Shown here: positions 1 through 11,169 of the stretch, in pieces | Numbering within the stretch: the first letter of the stretch is position 1 | Layout: each line of letters opens with the position of its first letter | Assembly (NCBI GenBank): GCA_022376925.1 | Contig: JAIOJX010000032.1 | Span: 176,439,479 to 176,503,478, forward strand | Length of the DNA: 64,000 nt | Source of the DNA: Tragulus kanchil | Taxonomy: Eukaryota; Chordata; Mammalia; Artiodactyla; Tragulidae | Direction of reading: 5' to 3' | Notes under the pieces: model-generated | Databases searched by the model: none | Told to the model about the DNA's origin: nothing | What the model saw: the letters and a program-made list of their open reading frames with translations, nothing else | Made by a program: the position numbers and the translations under genes

Positions 1-337
1 TCAACTCTGCCATTTTTAAACTCTGATCAAGGGCAGGTCACATAGCCTTTCTGAGGACAACTTCGATGTCGGCATGGACATGGATTGATCATGTGAGTGA
101 TGCTCCTAGAACACAGGGATGCTCAGTACAATGCAGCTGCCCTCCCTACCCTGAGGCACTGATGCTGATGGAAGTTGGGCCATGGTCTGTGATCTCTGGT
201 CCAACTTTAGGGGAATCAAATAAAAATTCATCACCAGAATTTAAAGATCTTTTTATTTCCTCCATATTTCTAGCATCTAGTCAGCATTACTGCCTAGTGC
301 TTTATTAATTACTATTTTTTATATTTTTTATGGATGT

Positions 338-512
338 GAAAGTTACTTAGTTGTGTCTGGCTCTTTGCAAACCCATGCACTGTAGCCTGCAAGGCTCTTC
401 TGTCCATGGGATTCTCCAGGCAAGAATACTGGAGTAGGTTGCCATTCCTTTCTGCAGGGTATCTTCCTAACTCAGGGACTTGAACCTAGGTCTTCCACAT
501 TGCAGGTGGATT
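338..512 (-). mobile_element. Bov-tA/Bov-A SINE, antisense, pair 1 copy 1
   Basis: The antisense Bov-A body is plain: a gtgtctggctctttgc-like block, a tctgtccatgggattctcc block, then caggcaagaatactggag. It runs toward the tRNA-like head, which is truncated near 512. It is a ruminant-specific SINE mobilised by BovB. Confidence 0.9.
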
Positions 513-1129
513 ATTTTTTTTATGGAAATACTTAAATGGGTGACAATTGTCAGAATTACTTTCACTCCAAATTATTCTCCACTAACCTGCAATCCTGGCC
601 TTCTTTGCTCTTCCCGGATCTGGAGGGTCCTCTGCCAGATGCTTAAAACAAGCACTGCAACATCACTGATGATTCCCTCACCGCCGCATCTGCTGCATTC
701 ATATCCTAAGTTATTGATTCTCTTTCCCAAATAAAACCCCTCTTTGTACAGTTCTGTAGTCTCCATGGACGTTACTAAGTACATCATTCTAAACCAGGAG
801 GACACTCCTTACTTTGTTAAAAGTTCTGAAACTCCCCATCTTAACACAGACTCCTGCTCTAACCTCCTGTACATTCCATGTCAGTTCAAGCAGCCCTTCA
901 CCAAACATCCCTTTACCTTTTGGACCCGCAACAATTTTCTGTGCATCCATGAGCCAAGACCCAAAAAACAGCTTCCTAGATGGAAGCATCATAGTTTCAC
1001 CTTTTAGTAATTCTGCAGCTAAACAATCAGGAAGTAGTAGGGTCAGCCAACTGTTTCACCAGGATAATGCTCTATTCTAAGTGTGATCAGTGAGCAGACA
1101 GTGCTGACATGAAGAAGGAAAAGCCCTTG

Positions 1130-1215
1130 GGAGCCAGAATGAGTTGGACTAGAAATTCAACTCTGCCATTTTTAAACTCTGATCAAGGGCAGATCACATA
1201 GCCTTTCTGAGGACA
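1130..1215 (+). mobile_element. Possible MIR fragment
   Basis: The order ggagccagaat, then aactctgccattt, then cacatagcctttctgagg follows the MIR core pattern. It is diverged and short. Positions 1-58 hold the part of it inside the first copy of pair 1. Confidence 0.4.
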
Positions 1216-1493
1216 ACTTCGATGTCGGCATGGACATGGATTGATCATGTGAGTGATGCTCCTAGAACACAGGGATGCTCAGTACAATGCAGCTGCCCTC
1301 CCTACCCTGAGGCACTGATGCTGATGGAAGTTGGGCCATGGTCTGTGATCTCTGGTCCAACTTTAGGGGAATCAAATAAAAATTCATCACCAGAATTTAA
1401 AGATCTTTTTATTTCCTCCATATTTCTAGCATCTAGTCAGCATTACTGCCTAGTGCTTTATTAATTACTATTTTTTATATTTTTTATGGATGT

Positions 1494-1668
1494 GAAAGTT
1501 ACTTAGTTGTGTCTGGCTCTTTGCAAACCCATGCACTGTAGCCTGCAAGGCTCTTCTGTCCATGGGATTCTCCAGGCAAGAATACTGGAGTAGGTTGCCA
1601 TTCCTTTCTGCAGGGTATCTTCCTAACTCAGGGACTTGAACCTAGGTCTTCCACATTGCAGGTGGATT
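1494..1668 (-). mobile_element. Bov-tA/Bov-A SINE, antisense, pair 1 copy 2
   Basis: This is the same insertion as at 338-512, carried along in the duplicate at offset 1156. It is not an independent insertion. Confidence 0.9.
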
Positions 1669-2089
1669 ATTTTTTTTATGGAAATACTTAAATGGGTGAC
1701 AATTGTCAGAATTACTTTCACTCCAAATTATTCTCCACTAACCTGCAATCCTGGCCTTCTTTGCTCTTCCCGGATCTGGAGGGTCCTCTGCCAGATGCTT
1801 AAAACAAGCACTGCAACATCACTGATGATTCCCTCACCGCCGCATCTGCTGCATTCATATCCTAAGTTATTGATTCTCTTTCCCAAATAAAACCCCTCTT
1901 TGTACAGTTCTGTAGTCTCCATGGACGTTACTAAGTACATCATTCTAAACCAGGAGGACACTCCTTACTTTGTTAAAAGTTCTGAAACTCCCCATCTTAA
2001 CACAGACTCCTGCTCTAACCTCCTGTACATTCCATGTCAGTTCAAGCAGCCCTTCACCAAACATCCCTTTACCTTTTGGACACGCAACA

Positions 2090-2320
2090 TGCAATTGCTT
2101 CTCGTGCCTCAGACATGTCACACTGAGCCAAGACTCTCTGACTGGGCACACTCAGTCCCTCAGGAAAAATGTGACCTCTTTTCCAGCAATTTCTGTTCAG
2201 CCTTCAAGACACAGCCCGATTGTCACTTTCTCTCAGAAGTCTTCCTGACTTCTCTGGGAAGTGAAATAAGCTACATTTGCCTGATTCATCTCTGTGTCAA
2301 CCAAGCCTGACTGGTTCTAG
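2090..2320. other. Single-copy stretch, nothing recognised
   Basis: Unique sequence follows the end of pair 1 up to the SINE cluster. An open frame runs through it from the duplicated part (1900-2310), but it crosses the duplication edge and has no recognisable domain. Confidence 0.5.
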
Positions 2321-2403
2321 TATGTGTGTGAGAGCTGTCATGTCTAACTCTTTTCAGCCCCATAGACTGTAGCCTGCCAGGCTCCTCTGTCCATGGAATT
2401 CTC
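2321..2403 (-). mobile_element. Bov-A fragment, antisense
   Basis: It contains a tgtctaactctttt-like block, agactgtagcctgccaggc and tctgtccatggaattctc. Only the 3'-derived part of the SINE is present. Confidence 0.8.
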
Positions 2404-2495
2404 AGTCTTTGTATCTATTCTCCTGGATCTTGGCTTCCTCCTTCTTGTATCTCCAAATGCTTCTCATTCTCCATCCTCCCTAGGACAGTCTTTCT

Positions 2496-2709
2496 GTGTG
2501 CTGTGCTTAGTTGCTCAGCTGTGTCTGACTCTGAGACCCCATGGACTGTATAGCCCACCAGGCTCCTCTGTCCATGTTGATTTTCCAGGCAAGAATCCTG
2601 GACTGGCTTGCCACACCCTTCTCCAGGGAGATTCTCCTAACACAGGGATGGAACCTGGGTCTCCTGTGTCGTAGGCAGATTCCTTACCACTGAGCCATTA
2701 GGGAAGCCC
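2496..2709 (-). mobile_element. Full-length Bov-tA SINE, antisense
   Basis: It runs from gctgtgcttagttgctcag through accccatggactgta and caggcaagaatcctgg to the tRNA-like head accactgagccattaggg. Length and order match a complete Bov-tA. Confidence 0.92.
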
Positions 2710-2732
2710 AGTATATATACATATATATATAT
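2710..2732. repeat. Short (TA)n tract
   Basis: Alternating ta/at sequence sits directly at the 5' tail of the neighbouring SINE fragments. Confidence 0.7.
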
Positions 2733-2820
2733 AACCTCATGGATTTTAGCTCACCAGGTTTCTCCATCCATGGAATTCTCCATGCAAGAATACCGGAGTG
2801 GGTTGCCATTTCCATCTCCT
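2733..2820 (-). mobile_element. Bov-A fragment, antisense
   Basis: It contains a ctcatggattttagctcacc block, then tccatggaattctcc and gcaagaataccggagtggg. It is truncated at both ends. Confidence 0.8.
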
Positions 2821-2896
2821 AACAGTCCCAAGAACTAGCTATTTCCCAGAGTCTGCAAATTCATAATGTCAAATTGATTTTACTTTTCTCTCTCTG

Positions 2897-3058
2897 GCAT
2901 GTGTGCTAAGTTGCTTCAGTCACCACTGACTCTTTGTGACCCTGTGGACTGTAGCTCCTCGTGGTTCAGACGGTAAAGAATCTGCCTGCAGTACGGAAGA
3001 CCTGGGTTTGAAGATTCCCTGGAGGAGGGCATGGCAACAAACCCCTGTATTTTTGCAG
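2897..3058. mobile_element. Head-to-head Bov-A (antisense) and Bov-tA (sense) fragments
   Basis: Bases 2897-2954 are an antisense Bov-A end (tgtgctaagttgcttcagtc, tttgtgaccctgtggactg). They switch at about 2953 into a sense Bov-tA (gtggttcagacggtaaagaa, then acctgggtttgaagattccc, then a diverged cccactccagtattcttgc block). The orientation flips inside one stretch, so two insertions or a rearrangement are involved. Confidence 0.75.
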
Positions 3059-3066
3059 GTATATTT

Positions 3067-5339
3067 CTCTATATTTTTAAGTTTATGCCAGAAATTCGTC
3101 CAAAGAGATACTCATTCTATAAATGCCTGCATGAACCTTAGGGATGCTGTTTCTATTCCTAAAGCTCTGGTTCTAGAATGCACTTGTGACCGATCAACAC
3201 AGAACATTTTAAAATTTGATATCACATTATCATAGTAAGTGATGATGACCTGTGCTAGCAGATCCTCTAAGTTATTCTTTTACTGGCCACACATAGTTCC
3301 TTCCAAATGCATTTTTTTGAGTTCCTAAGAGCAGATTTTGAATGGTCCCCCAAACTCTGAGCTCTTCCTAAGAAAATAACTTCCCTGTTTTTTTTTTCTT
3401 TTTTAGTGTTTCTCTCAAGTGTTTCTTCTCAACTCGCATTTTCTTTTTTTAATTATTTTTTATTTTAAAGGTTTTACAGAGTTTGTTGTTCATTAACCAG
3501 CATTTAAGCATCCTGTATTTGTTCTGGTTTTTACAAATCTAGACTGTTGTGCCAGAGAAAGAGAAAATCCTCTACCCTTTGATGTTCAGGACCCTTCAAT
3601 TATCTTCCTGGTCTCCTTCTGTTCTCATTTAGAGTAAGTACAGTTGGTCTTTGTCCATGAAAGGTAGCCTTGCTCTTCTTTTCATTATTCTCAGACCCCT
3701 TGGCTGAATGCCTTCTAGTCTGCGTGCATCTAGGTCATACCACATGGCCGAAAACTGCACGACTTAGTTCAGGCATGTCTCCGTAGAACTACTGATATAA
3801 AGCCAGGAAGTCACCCCTCTGGCTCAGGAGCTCCCAGTGCTTGTCCCTGAGCACGACTCGGGACGGCGCTGCCACCACCCATGGCAGTTTGTTCACCTCA
3901 AATCCCATTGTTCTTCCCAGATGGTAAATTACTTTGAAACTTGAGTGCCAACTGTTGGTTATTCTCCTCTTGAGTTTTCTTTCCATGTTTCCTTTTTACT
4001 TGAAAGCACCGTGTTTTCAACAGTGATTTTGGTTTGTGGGTTTGAACTTTTTGATTTAAAAACTATAGGCAGCTCTACCATTGTTGTTCTTTCCTTAAAT
4101 AACTCTTTGCCACACCTTGAACTCGGCTTAAGGAAATCACAGTACCTTGCTACACAATTTTACTTCTTGAAAGAAGAGAAAGACAGACCTAGGGTAGGAA
4201 ACTCTATATTTTTAAGTTTATGCCAGAAATTCGTCCAAAGAGATACTCATTCTATAAATGCCTGCATGAACCTTAGGGATGCTGTTTCTATTCCTAAAGC
4301 TCTGGTTCTAGAATGCACTTGTGACCGATCAACACAGAACATTTTAAAATTTGATATCACATTATCATAGTAAGTGATGATGACCTGTGCTAGCAGATCC
4401 TCTAAGTTATTCTTTTACTGGCCACACATAGTTCCTTCCAAATGCATTTTTTTGAGTTCCTAAGAGCAGATTTTGAATGGTCCCCCAAACTCTGAGCTCT
4501 TCCTAAGAAAATAACTTCCCTGTTTTTTTTTTTCTTTTTTAGTGTTTCTCTCAAGTGTTTCTTCTCAACTCGCATTTTCTTTTTTTAATTATTTTTTATT
4601 TTAAAGGTTTTACAGAGTTTGTTGTTCATTAACCAGCATTTAAGCATCCTGTATTTGTTCTGGTTTTTACAAATCTAGACTGTTGTGCCAGAGAAAGAGA
4701 AAATCCTCTACCCTTTGATGTTCAGGACCCTTCAATTATCTTCCTGGTCTCCTTCTGTTCTCATTTAGAGTAAGTACAGTTGGTCTTTGTCCATGAAAGG
4801 TAGCCTTGCTCTTCTTTTCATTATTCTCAGACCCCTTGGCTGAATGCCTTCTAGTCTGCGTGCATCTAGGTCATACCACATGGCCGAAAACTGCACGACT
4901 TAGTTCAGGCATGTCTCCGTAGAACTACTGATATAAAGCCAGGAAGTCACCCCTCTGGCTCAGGAGCTCCCAGTGCTTGTCCCTGAGCACGACTCGGGAC
5001 GGCGCTGCCACCACCCATGGCAGTTTGTTCACCTCAAATCCCATTGTTCTTCCCAGATGGTAAATTACTTTGAAACTTGAGTGCCAACTGTTGGTTATTC
5101 TCCTCTTGAGTTTTCTTTCCATGTTTCCTTTTTACTTGAAAGCACCGTGTTTTCAACAGTGATTTTGGTTTGTGGGTTTGAACTTTTTGATTTAAAAACT
5201 ATAGGCAGCTCTACCATTGTTGTTCTTTCCTTAAATAACTCTTTGCCACACCTTGAACTCGGCTTAAGGAAATCACAGTACCTTGCTACACAATTTTACT
5301 TCTTGAAAGAAGAGAAAGACAGACCTAGGGTAGGAAACT
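3067..5339. repeat. Direct duplication pair 2 (3067-4203 and 4202-5339)
   Basis: Offset is 1135, then 1136 after one extra T in a poly-T run. The copies abut with a 2-base overlap (ct) at 4202-4203, so this is a perfect tandem. Apart from AT-rich and T-rich intergenic DNA I recognise nothing in the unit. The last 53 bases of copy 2 are also the start of pair 3. Confidence 0.97.
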
Positions 5340-5470
5340 ATACCAATGTCTTGTAATAGCTTATAATGGTAAATAACCTGAAATTTATATGTATCTACAT
5401 ATATGAATAACTTTGCTGTACACCTGAACACAGCATTGTAAACCAACTATATTTCAGTAAAAAAGAAAAA
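5340..5470 (+). mobile_element. L1 3' end, sense, pair 3 copy 1
   Basis: It matches the ruminant L1 3'-UTR pattern: aatgtcttgtaata, then gaataactttgctgtacacc, then a cattgtaaaccaactata block and an A-rich tail. Confidence 0.75.
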
Positions 5471-6003
5471 CAAGTGAAATGAAATCTGCTTCCCAAAAAT
5501 AACAATAATAAAATGTTTAAAAAGAGAAGAAAGGATGAGAAATGTGTCTGTGTTCCTTCCACCAAGACAACACAGTTTTTTCATGTGTCACTCAGCTATA
5601 GAGACTACCTGTTTTTCCACATTGCATTGGGGTTTCCAGTTAATGCTTTAAAATAAATGCAGGTGGATCTGCTTTTGAGTAAAATTTGACAAAATAAGAG
5701 CCAGTATATTACAGCAAAATAAGCCTGATTCTGATATTAGGTAATTTGGATGTGCTTCCTCTCCTGTGGCTTATTGAGCTCACCTTCGGTCATTCTCTGA
5801 CTCAACATCTTCATCAGGAAATGGGTAGAAAATACATGTCCAATCTGTTGTGAAGGAAAAAGGGAAAATGATTCCAGAAGTTTTCTCTAAATGTGAAAAT
5901 TCTATGTAAGCAATCAGATTACTTTCTGAAATCTTGGGAAAGCCAAGCTTCTGAGGTTTGGAACATTTTATACATTGATATGCATTTCAGGAAAGAAATA
6001 ACA

Positions 6004-6113
6004 GCTCACTCCAGTACTATTTCCTGGAGAACCTCACGGACAGACGAGCCTGGTGGGTCACCATCCAGGGGGTGGCAAAAGAGTCAGACACAGCTTAGTG
6101 ACTAGACAACAAC
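6004..6113 (+). mobile_element. Bov-A fragment, sense, pair 3 copy 1
   Basis: A gctcactccagtactatt-like block is followed by gacagacgagcctggtggg and aaaagagtcagacacagctt, which is the 3' part of Bov-tA. Confidence 0.85.
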
Positions 6114-6439
6114 AGAACATATATTGATATAGAGTCAATTTCTAAAGAGTTTAATTTTTTAACTGAAAATGAAGAGGACATTTGGTTAAGAGAAAATTAT
6201 TTTAAATATGCTGTAATAAGATTCTCTGTTGTTTTTCTTATAGCAGACAATCTAGTACTTTAAAGGGTCAGTTATCAGGATCTATCCATTTAGCTGGTGA
6301 GTGTGATAATCTATTGGGAGAACTGGGGGAATTCTATGGCAAGAATACTGTCCCCAACAGTTCAAAAGAAGATCGTGATATCAGTCTTGTACACAATTTT
6401 ACTTCTTGAAAGAGAAAGACAGACCTAGGGTAGGAAACT

Positions 6440-6570
6440 ATACCAATGTCTTGTAATAGCTTATAATGGTAAATAACCTGAAATTTATATGTATCTACAT
6501 ATATGAATAACTTTGCTGTACACCTGAACACAGCATTGTAAACCAACTATATTTCAGTAAAAAAGAAAAA
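6440..6570 (+). mobile_element. L1 3' end, sense, pair 3 copy 2
   Basis: Duplicate of 5340-5470 at offset 1100. Confidence 0.75.
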
Positions 6571-7103
6571 CAAGTGAAATGAAATCTGCTTCCCAAAAAT
6601 AACAATAATAAAATGTTTAAAAAGAGAAGAAAGGATGAGAAATGTGTCTGTGTTCCTTCCACCAAGACAACACAGTTTTTTCATGTGTCACTCAGCTATA
6701 GAGACTACCTGTTTTTCCACATTGCATTGGAGTTTCCAGTTAATGCTTTAAAATAAATGCAGGTGGATCTGCTTTTGAGTAAAATTTGACAAAATAAGAG
6801 CCAGTATATTACAGCAAAATAAGCCTGATTCTGATATTAGGTAATTTGGATGTGCTTCCTCTCCTGTGGCTTATTGAGCTCACCTTCGGTCATTCTCTGA
6901 CTCAACATCTTCATCAGGAAATGGGTAGAAAATACATGTCCAATCTGTTGTGAAGGAAAAAGGGAAAATGATTCCAGAAGTTTTCTCTAAATGTGAAAAT
7001 TCTATGTAAGCAATCAGATTACTTTCTGAAATCTTGGGAAAGCCAAGCTTCTGAGGTTTGGAACATTTTATACATTGATATGCATTTCAGGAAAGAAATA
7101 ACA

Positions 7104-7213
7104 GCTCACTCCAGTACTATTTCCTGGAGAACCTCACGGACAGACGAGCCTGGTGGGTCACCATCCAGGGGGTGGCAAAAGAGTCAGACACAGCTTAGTG
7201 ACTAGACAACAAC
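7104..7213 (+). mobile_element. Bov-A fragment, sense, pair 3 copy 2
   Basis: Duplicate of 6004-6113 at offset 1100. Confidence 0.85.
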
Positions 7214-7659
7214 AGAACATATATTGATATAGAGTCAATTTCTAAAGAGTTTAATTTTTTAACTGAAAATGAAGAGGACATTTGGTTAAGAGAAAATTAT
7301 TTTAAATATGCTGTAATAAGATTCTCTGTTGTTTTTCTTATAGCAGACAATCTAGTACTTTAAAGGGTCAGTTATCAGGATCTATCCATTTAGCTGGTGA
7401 GTGTGATAATCTATTGGGAGAACTGGGGGAATTCTATGGCAAGAATACTGTCCCCAACAGTTCAAAGTGGAGCTGAAGCCATCGTGTCTACATCAAACAA
7501 GAGGGTCTAGCTTGAAATCAGAATACAATTTCTGAGTATCCAGAAAAACTGGACCAATGGAGAGTGAGATGTGGAGTATCATGAAAGACTTCCTGGAGGA
7601 GGTGTGATTCCATCTAGGTCACAGAGGGCTTTAAAAGGTCACCCTGAAAATGTATACCA

Positions 7660-7737
7660 GCATTATTTGTAATTTAAATTTAATTTAAATTAATTTTAGT
7701 ATAAAATTCATTTGAGATTATATTTAAATTAAGATGT
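7660..7737. repeat. AT-rich palindromic tract, pair 4 copy 1
   Basis: Runs of aattt/aaatt alternate (taatttaaatttaatttaaa and neighbours), giving several short self-complementary blocks. The duplicate is at 8764-8841. Confidence 0.7.
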
Positions 7738-8763
7738 AAAGAGATCACAGCACCAGAACCTTTGCTCTTCTTCTTCCTCTCCCTTACATCTTGGTCCTGT
7801 TAACTCCGTGGCACTTGGCAGCCTTCTAGCCTCAGCTAGCGGTCATATTCTCCACCACCCTTACCCCAGCCCATCTCTGTCCCAGCCAGGTGGTCCCCCA
7901 GCATCTTGGTGGTGGTCACCACCTCATCAAAGCAGCCTTCACACTGCACTCTGGTTGATGGTTACCTCCCACCCTGAGGGCTTCCTCGTCCTTTTGCATT
8001 CAGTGGCTATTACCTTTCCTAAGCCTCCTCCCATGAGTGTAGGCCTTCCATGGGACCCTCGGGGAACCCCTTTCCAGCAACTTCTCTGGTCACAGAGGCC
8101 ACATGGAGATGCCTGTGCTTCCTTTTCAGCTTCTTTACCCACTGAGCTTAAGGAAGCTGTAGACAGCTCAACCAAGAATTCCCTTGGTTTTAACACAAAA
8201 TATGGTCAGTTTAAATGGCCTATTTGTCCTGGCTAAATGGCTGTCCCCTGGGATAGCTGGAAATGCTCTTTTAGGCTAGCTAACAACACCAAGCCCCTGG
8301 GCCCCCTGGGTTCCTGGTGGGTGGATGGTGGGGTCCATTAGCCGCTTCACCTCCTGCCCTTTCTGGTCTCACCTGGACGCTTGTCACCTGGTCCTGCGCC
8401 TCCTGGTCTCAAGAGGTCCATGGCAGCTCTGCCTAAGCCCCAGAAATTTTTCGTAATAAGATTCTCTGTTGTTTTCTTATAGCAGTCTTAAAGTTGGTTC
8501 CGTAGTGTGATAATCTATTGGGAGAACTGGGGGAATTCTATGGCAAGAATACTGTCCCCAACAGTTCAAAGTGGAGCTGAAGCCATCGTGTCTACATCAA
8601 ACAAGAGGGTCTAGCTTGAAATCAGAATACAATTTCTGAGTATCCAGAAAAACTGGACCAATGGAGAGTGAGATGTGGAGTATCATGAAAGACTTCCTGG
8701 AGGAGGTGTGATTCCATCTAGGTCACAGAGGGCTTTAAAAGGTCACCCTGAAAATGTATACCA

Positions 8764-8841
8764 GCATTATTTGTAATTTAAATTTAATTTAAATTAATTT
8801 TAGTATAAAATTCATTTGAGATTATATTTAAATTAAGATGT
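8764..8841. repeat. AT-rich palindromic tract, pair 4 copy 2
   Basis: Duplicate of 7660-7737 at offset 1104. Confidence 0.7.
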
Positions 8842-9754
8842 AAAGAGATCACAGCACCAGAACCTTTGCTCTTCTTCTTCCTCTCCCTTACATCTTGGTC
8901 CTGTTAACTCCGTGGCACTTGGCAGCCTTCTAGCCTCAGCTAGCGGTCATATTCTCCACCACCCTTACCCCAGCCCATCTCTGTCCCAGCCAGGTGGTCC
9001 CCCAGCATCTTGGTGGTGGTCACCACCTCATCAAAGCAGCCTTCACACTGCACTCTGGTTGATGGTTACCTCCCACCCTGAGGGCTTCCTCGTCCTTTTG
9101 CATTCAGTGGCTATTACCTTTCCTAAGCCTCCTCCCATGAGTGTAGGCCTTCCATGGGACCCTCGGGGAACCCCTTTCCAGCAACTTCTCTGGTCACAGA
9201 GGCCACATGGAGATGCCTGTGCTTCCTTTTCAGCTTCTTTACCCACTGAGCTTAAGGAAGCTGTAGACAGCTCAACCAAGAATTCCCTTGGTTTTAACAC
9301 AAAATATGGTCAGTTTAAATGGCCTATTTGTCCTGGCTAAATGGCTGTCCCCTGGGATAGCTGGAAATGCTCTTTTAGGCTAGCTAACAACACCAAGCCC
9401 CTGGGCCCCCTGGGTTCCTGGTGGGTGGATGGTGGGGTCCATTAGCCGCTTCACCTCCTGCCCTTTCTGGTCTCACCTGGACGCTTGTCACCTGGTCCTG
9501 CGCCTCCTGGTCTCAAGAGGTCCATGGCAGCTCTGCCTAAGCCCCAGAAAGATGGGGAGGTTCATTCAAGTGCCTGTCTTAATCCAATCAGCCTTGCCTA
9601 ACACTGTGAGAAAGGTTTGGTGGGAGTCCTCCAAAGGGAAAAAAACAAATGAATAAAAAGTCATGTAGTGTAACGGGTAGGAGGGGAAAGCCTAAGTATC
9701 AGACATTTCTGACTTAGAATCTTGACCAAATATGTAACTGCAACAGGTGATATG

Positions 9755-9950
9755 AGGCTTCCCTGGTGACTCCAGTGGTAAAGAAACCACCTGCTAAGGC
9801 AGGAGACTGGGTTCAATCCCCGAGCCAAGAAGATCACCTGGAAGAGAGCATGGCTGCCCACTCTAGTAGTCCTGCCTGGAGACGTCCATGAACGGAGAAG
9901 TCTAGTGGGCCATGGTGTCAGAAAGAGTCAGACGACTGAGTGACACAACA
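9755..9950 (+). mobile_element. Bov-tA SINE, sense, single copy
   Basis: It starts with the tRNA-like head (ggcttccctggtgactccag, tggtaaagaaaccacctgc), then gactgggttcaatcccc, and ends with aaagagtcagacgactgag. It is near full length but diverged. Confidence 0.9.
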
Positions 9951-10524
9951 TACACATACACAACAGGGGGTTTGATGTGTCAGGGCTTGAGTTTCCTCGG
10001 GGTACCCATCCCTGGTAGGGGTTAGGACTGCACTTCCACCGCAGGGAGCATGGGTTCAGGGCCTGGCTGGGGAGGAAAGATCCCACAAGCCACACAGCCG
10101 AGTGGGTGTGGAATTGGCATCCTCGCTCATGCACTGCAGCAATGCTGGCAGGCTCCCTGCTGACTGGGGTGAAGCCCCTGGTGAAGCTACTGAAAGTGGT
10201 GCCTAGTGTGGTACTTGCTGGTATCATCCTACACAGCCCAAGTAGTCGGGCATTCTAGACACCGAAATACCTGTCTCTATTATCCACACCATATGAGGGG
10301 AGGATTCTGTTTTCATTATTGTTAGAAATGGTGTCCCTGGTGTTTATCTTCTGTGAACTTTGCAGAATTAAATGGCTTGGGTGGACATGGAGGCCTCCTT
10401 TGCCATGTTAAACACAAATGATGAGCAGAAAAGAGGAAATCCACTGAAACAGGATGAGGGATACTATTTATTTTTTAAATTTTGGCCTCTTTTATTGGTT
10501 TTCTATTCATTTATTCTCATCCAT
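9951..10524. other. Single-copy stretch, nothing recognised
   Basis: Mixed-composition intergenic DNA with no repeat family I can name and no convincing exon. A 99-codon antisense frame (9928-10227) starts inside the SINE tail and has no recognisable domain. Confidence 0.5.
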
Positions 10525-10737
10525 ATTTATTTTTTGAACTGTGTGGGCCTCCCATCGCAGTGGCCTCTCATGTTGCAGAGCAACAACTCTGGGTTCATGT
10601 GCCCAAGAGCACTGGCGCCTAATTGGACACACAGGTCCAGCCACTCCACCGCACCTGGGATCTTCCTGGGCCAGAGATTGAACCGGTGCCCCTTGCACTG
10701 CAAGGACTCTTTACCCACTGGACCACCAGGGAAGCCC
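10525..10737 (-). mobile_element. CHR-2-type tRNA SINE, antisense
   Basis: An antisense CHR pattern is present: a tgtgggcctcccatcgcag block, gtggcctctcatgttgcaga, gcacctgggatcttcc, attgaaccggtgccccttgc, then accaccagggaagccct at the tRNA-like head. The family is shared by cetaceans and ruminants and is older than Bov-tA. The middle is shortened. Confidence 0.8.
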
Positions 10738-11169
10738 TATAATGTCCGCTCTTAACAGTATTAAACCATTTCCCCGTGTAATAAAGAAACAACAGGAGAA
10801 CTGAGCCAATTCAGTGTAGATTTTTATCCTGAGAGAATAGCAATAAACCCTTTTCCAACTTTTGTCAATGTTTGTTCAGTTTAAAGAGCTAACTGCTTCA
10901 ACGCATGTGGTCACAAAGAGTCAGAAATGACTGAGTGACTGAACAACAAAAAGAACAAGACTGCAGCTCACAAGAGCTGAATCCACTTATTGATTAATCT
11001 GTATCTACCCACTATTTGATATAATATGATAGCCATCATGTTAAGATACAATTTTATCCAAATTGTATGTCTAGTCATTTAAAATATAGAGATTAGGTAA
11101 TTATAGCCAGAAGAATTCATTATAGTTTAAGAACAGACAAATAAAAGGGGCCACTACTATCTAGTCATG
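10738..11169. other. Single-copy AT-rich stretch with a Bov-A tail fragment
   Basis: Bases 10904-10948 resemble the sense 3' end of Bov-A (tggtcacaaagagtcagaaa, tgactgagtgactgaac). The rest is AT-rich intergenic DNA without recognisable content. Confidence 0.55.

Larger units (their letters stand above)
1..2089. repeat. Direct duplication pair 1 (1-933 and 1157-2089)
   Basis: The two copies match base for base at offset 1156, apart from rare substitutions (g37 versus a1193, c926 versus a2082). Identity ends at 933/2089. The left edge is cut by the window start, so the true unit may extend further left and the 223 bases between the copies (934-1156) may include more of it. Each copy carries an antisense Bov-A SINE. 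No gene is recognised. Confidence 0.95.
5287..7466. repeat. Direct duplication pair 3 (5287-6366 and 6390-7466)
   Basis: Offset is 1103, becoming 1100 after a 3-base loss in the aaagaagag run near the start of copy 2. One substitution was seen (g5631 versus a6731). A 23-base spacer (6367-6389) separates the copies, and I did not find its source. The unit holds an L1 3' end and a Bov-A fragment. Confidence 0.97.
7314..9550. repeat. Direct duplication pair 4 (7314-8446 and 8454-9550)
   Basis: Core identity is 7400-8446 with 8504-9550 at offset 1104. Next to the breakpoint, 8454-8485 matches 7314-7346, then 18 unrelated bases (8486-8503) stand where copy 1 has 53 bases (7347-7399). The unit includes an AT-rich palindromic tract and a GC-richer stretch with an open frame (7808-8236, repeated at 8912-9340) that I do not accept as a gene. 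The start of copy 1 overlaps the end of pair 3. Confidence 0.96.

Noticed and set aside
7808..8236. 142-codon frame repeated at 8912-9340
   Set aside because: Proline- and serine-rich translation of GC-richer intergenic DNA, with a competing antisense frame in the same place. Conservation between copies comes from the duplication, not selection.
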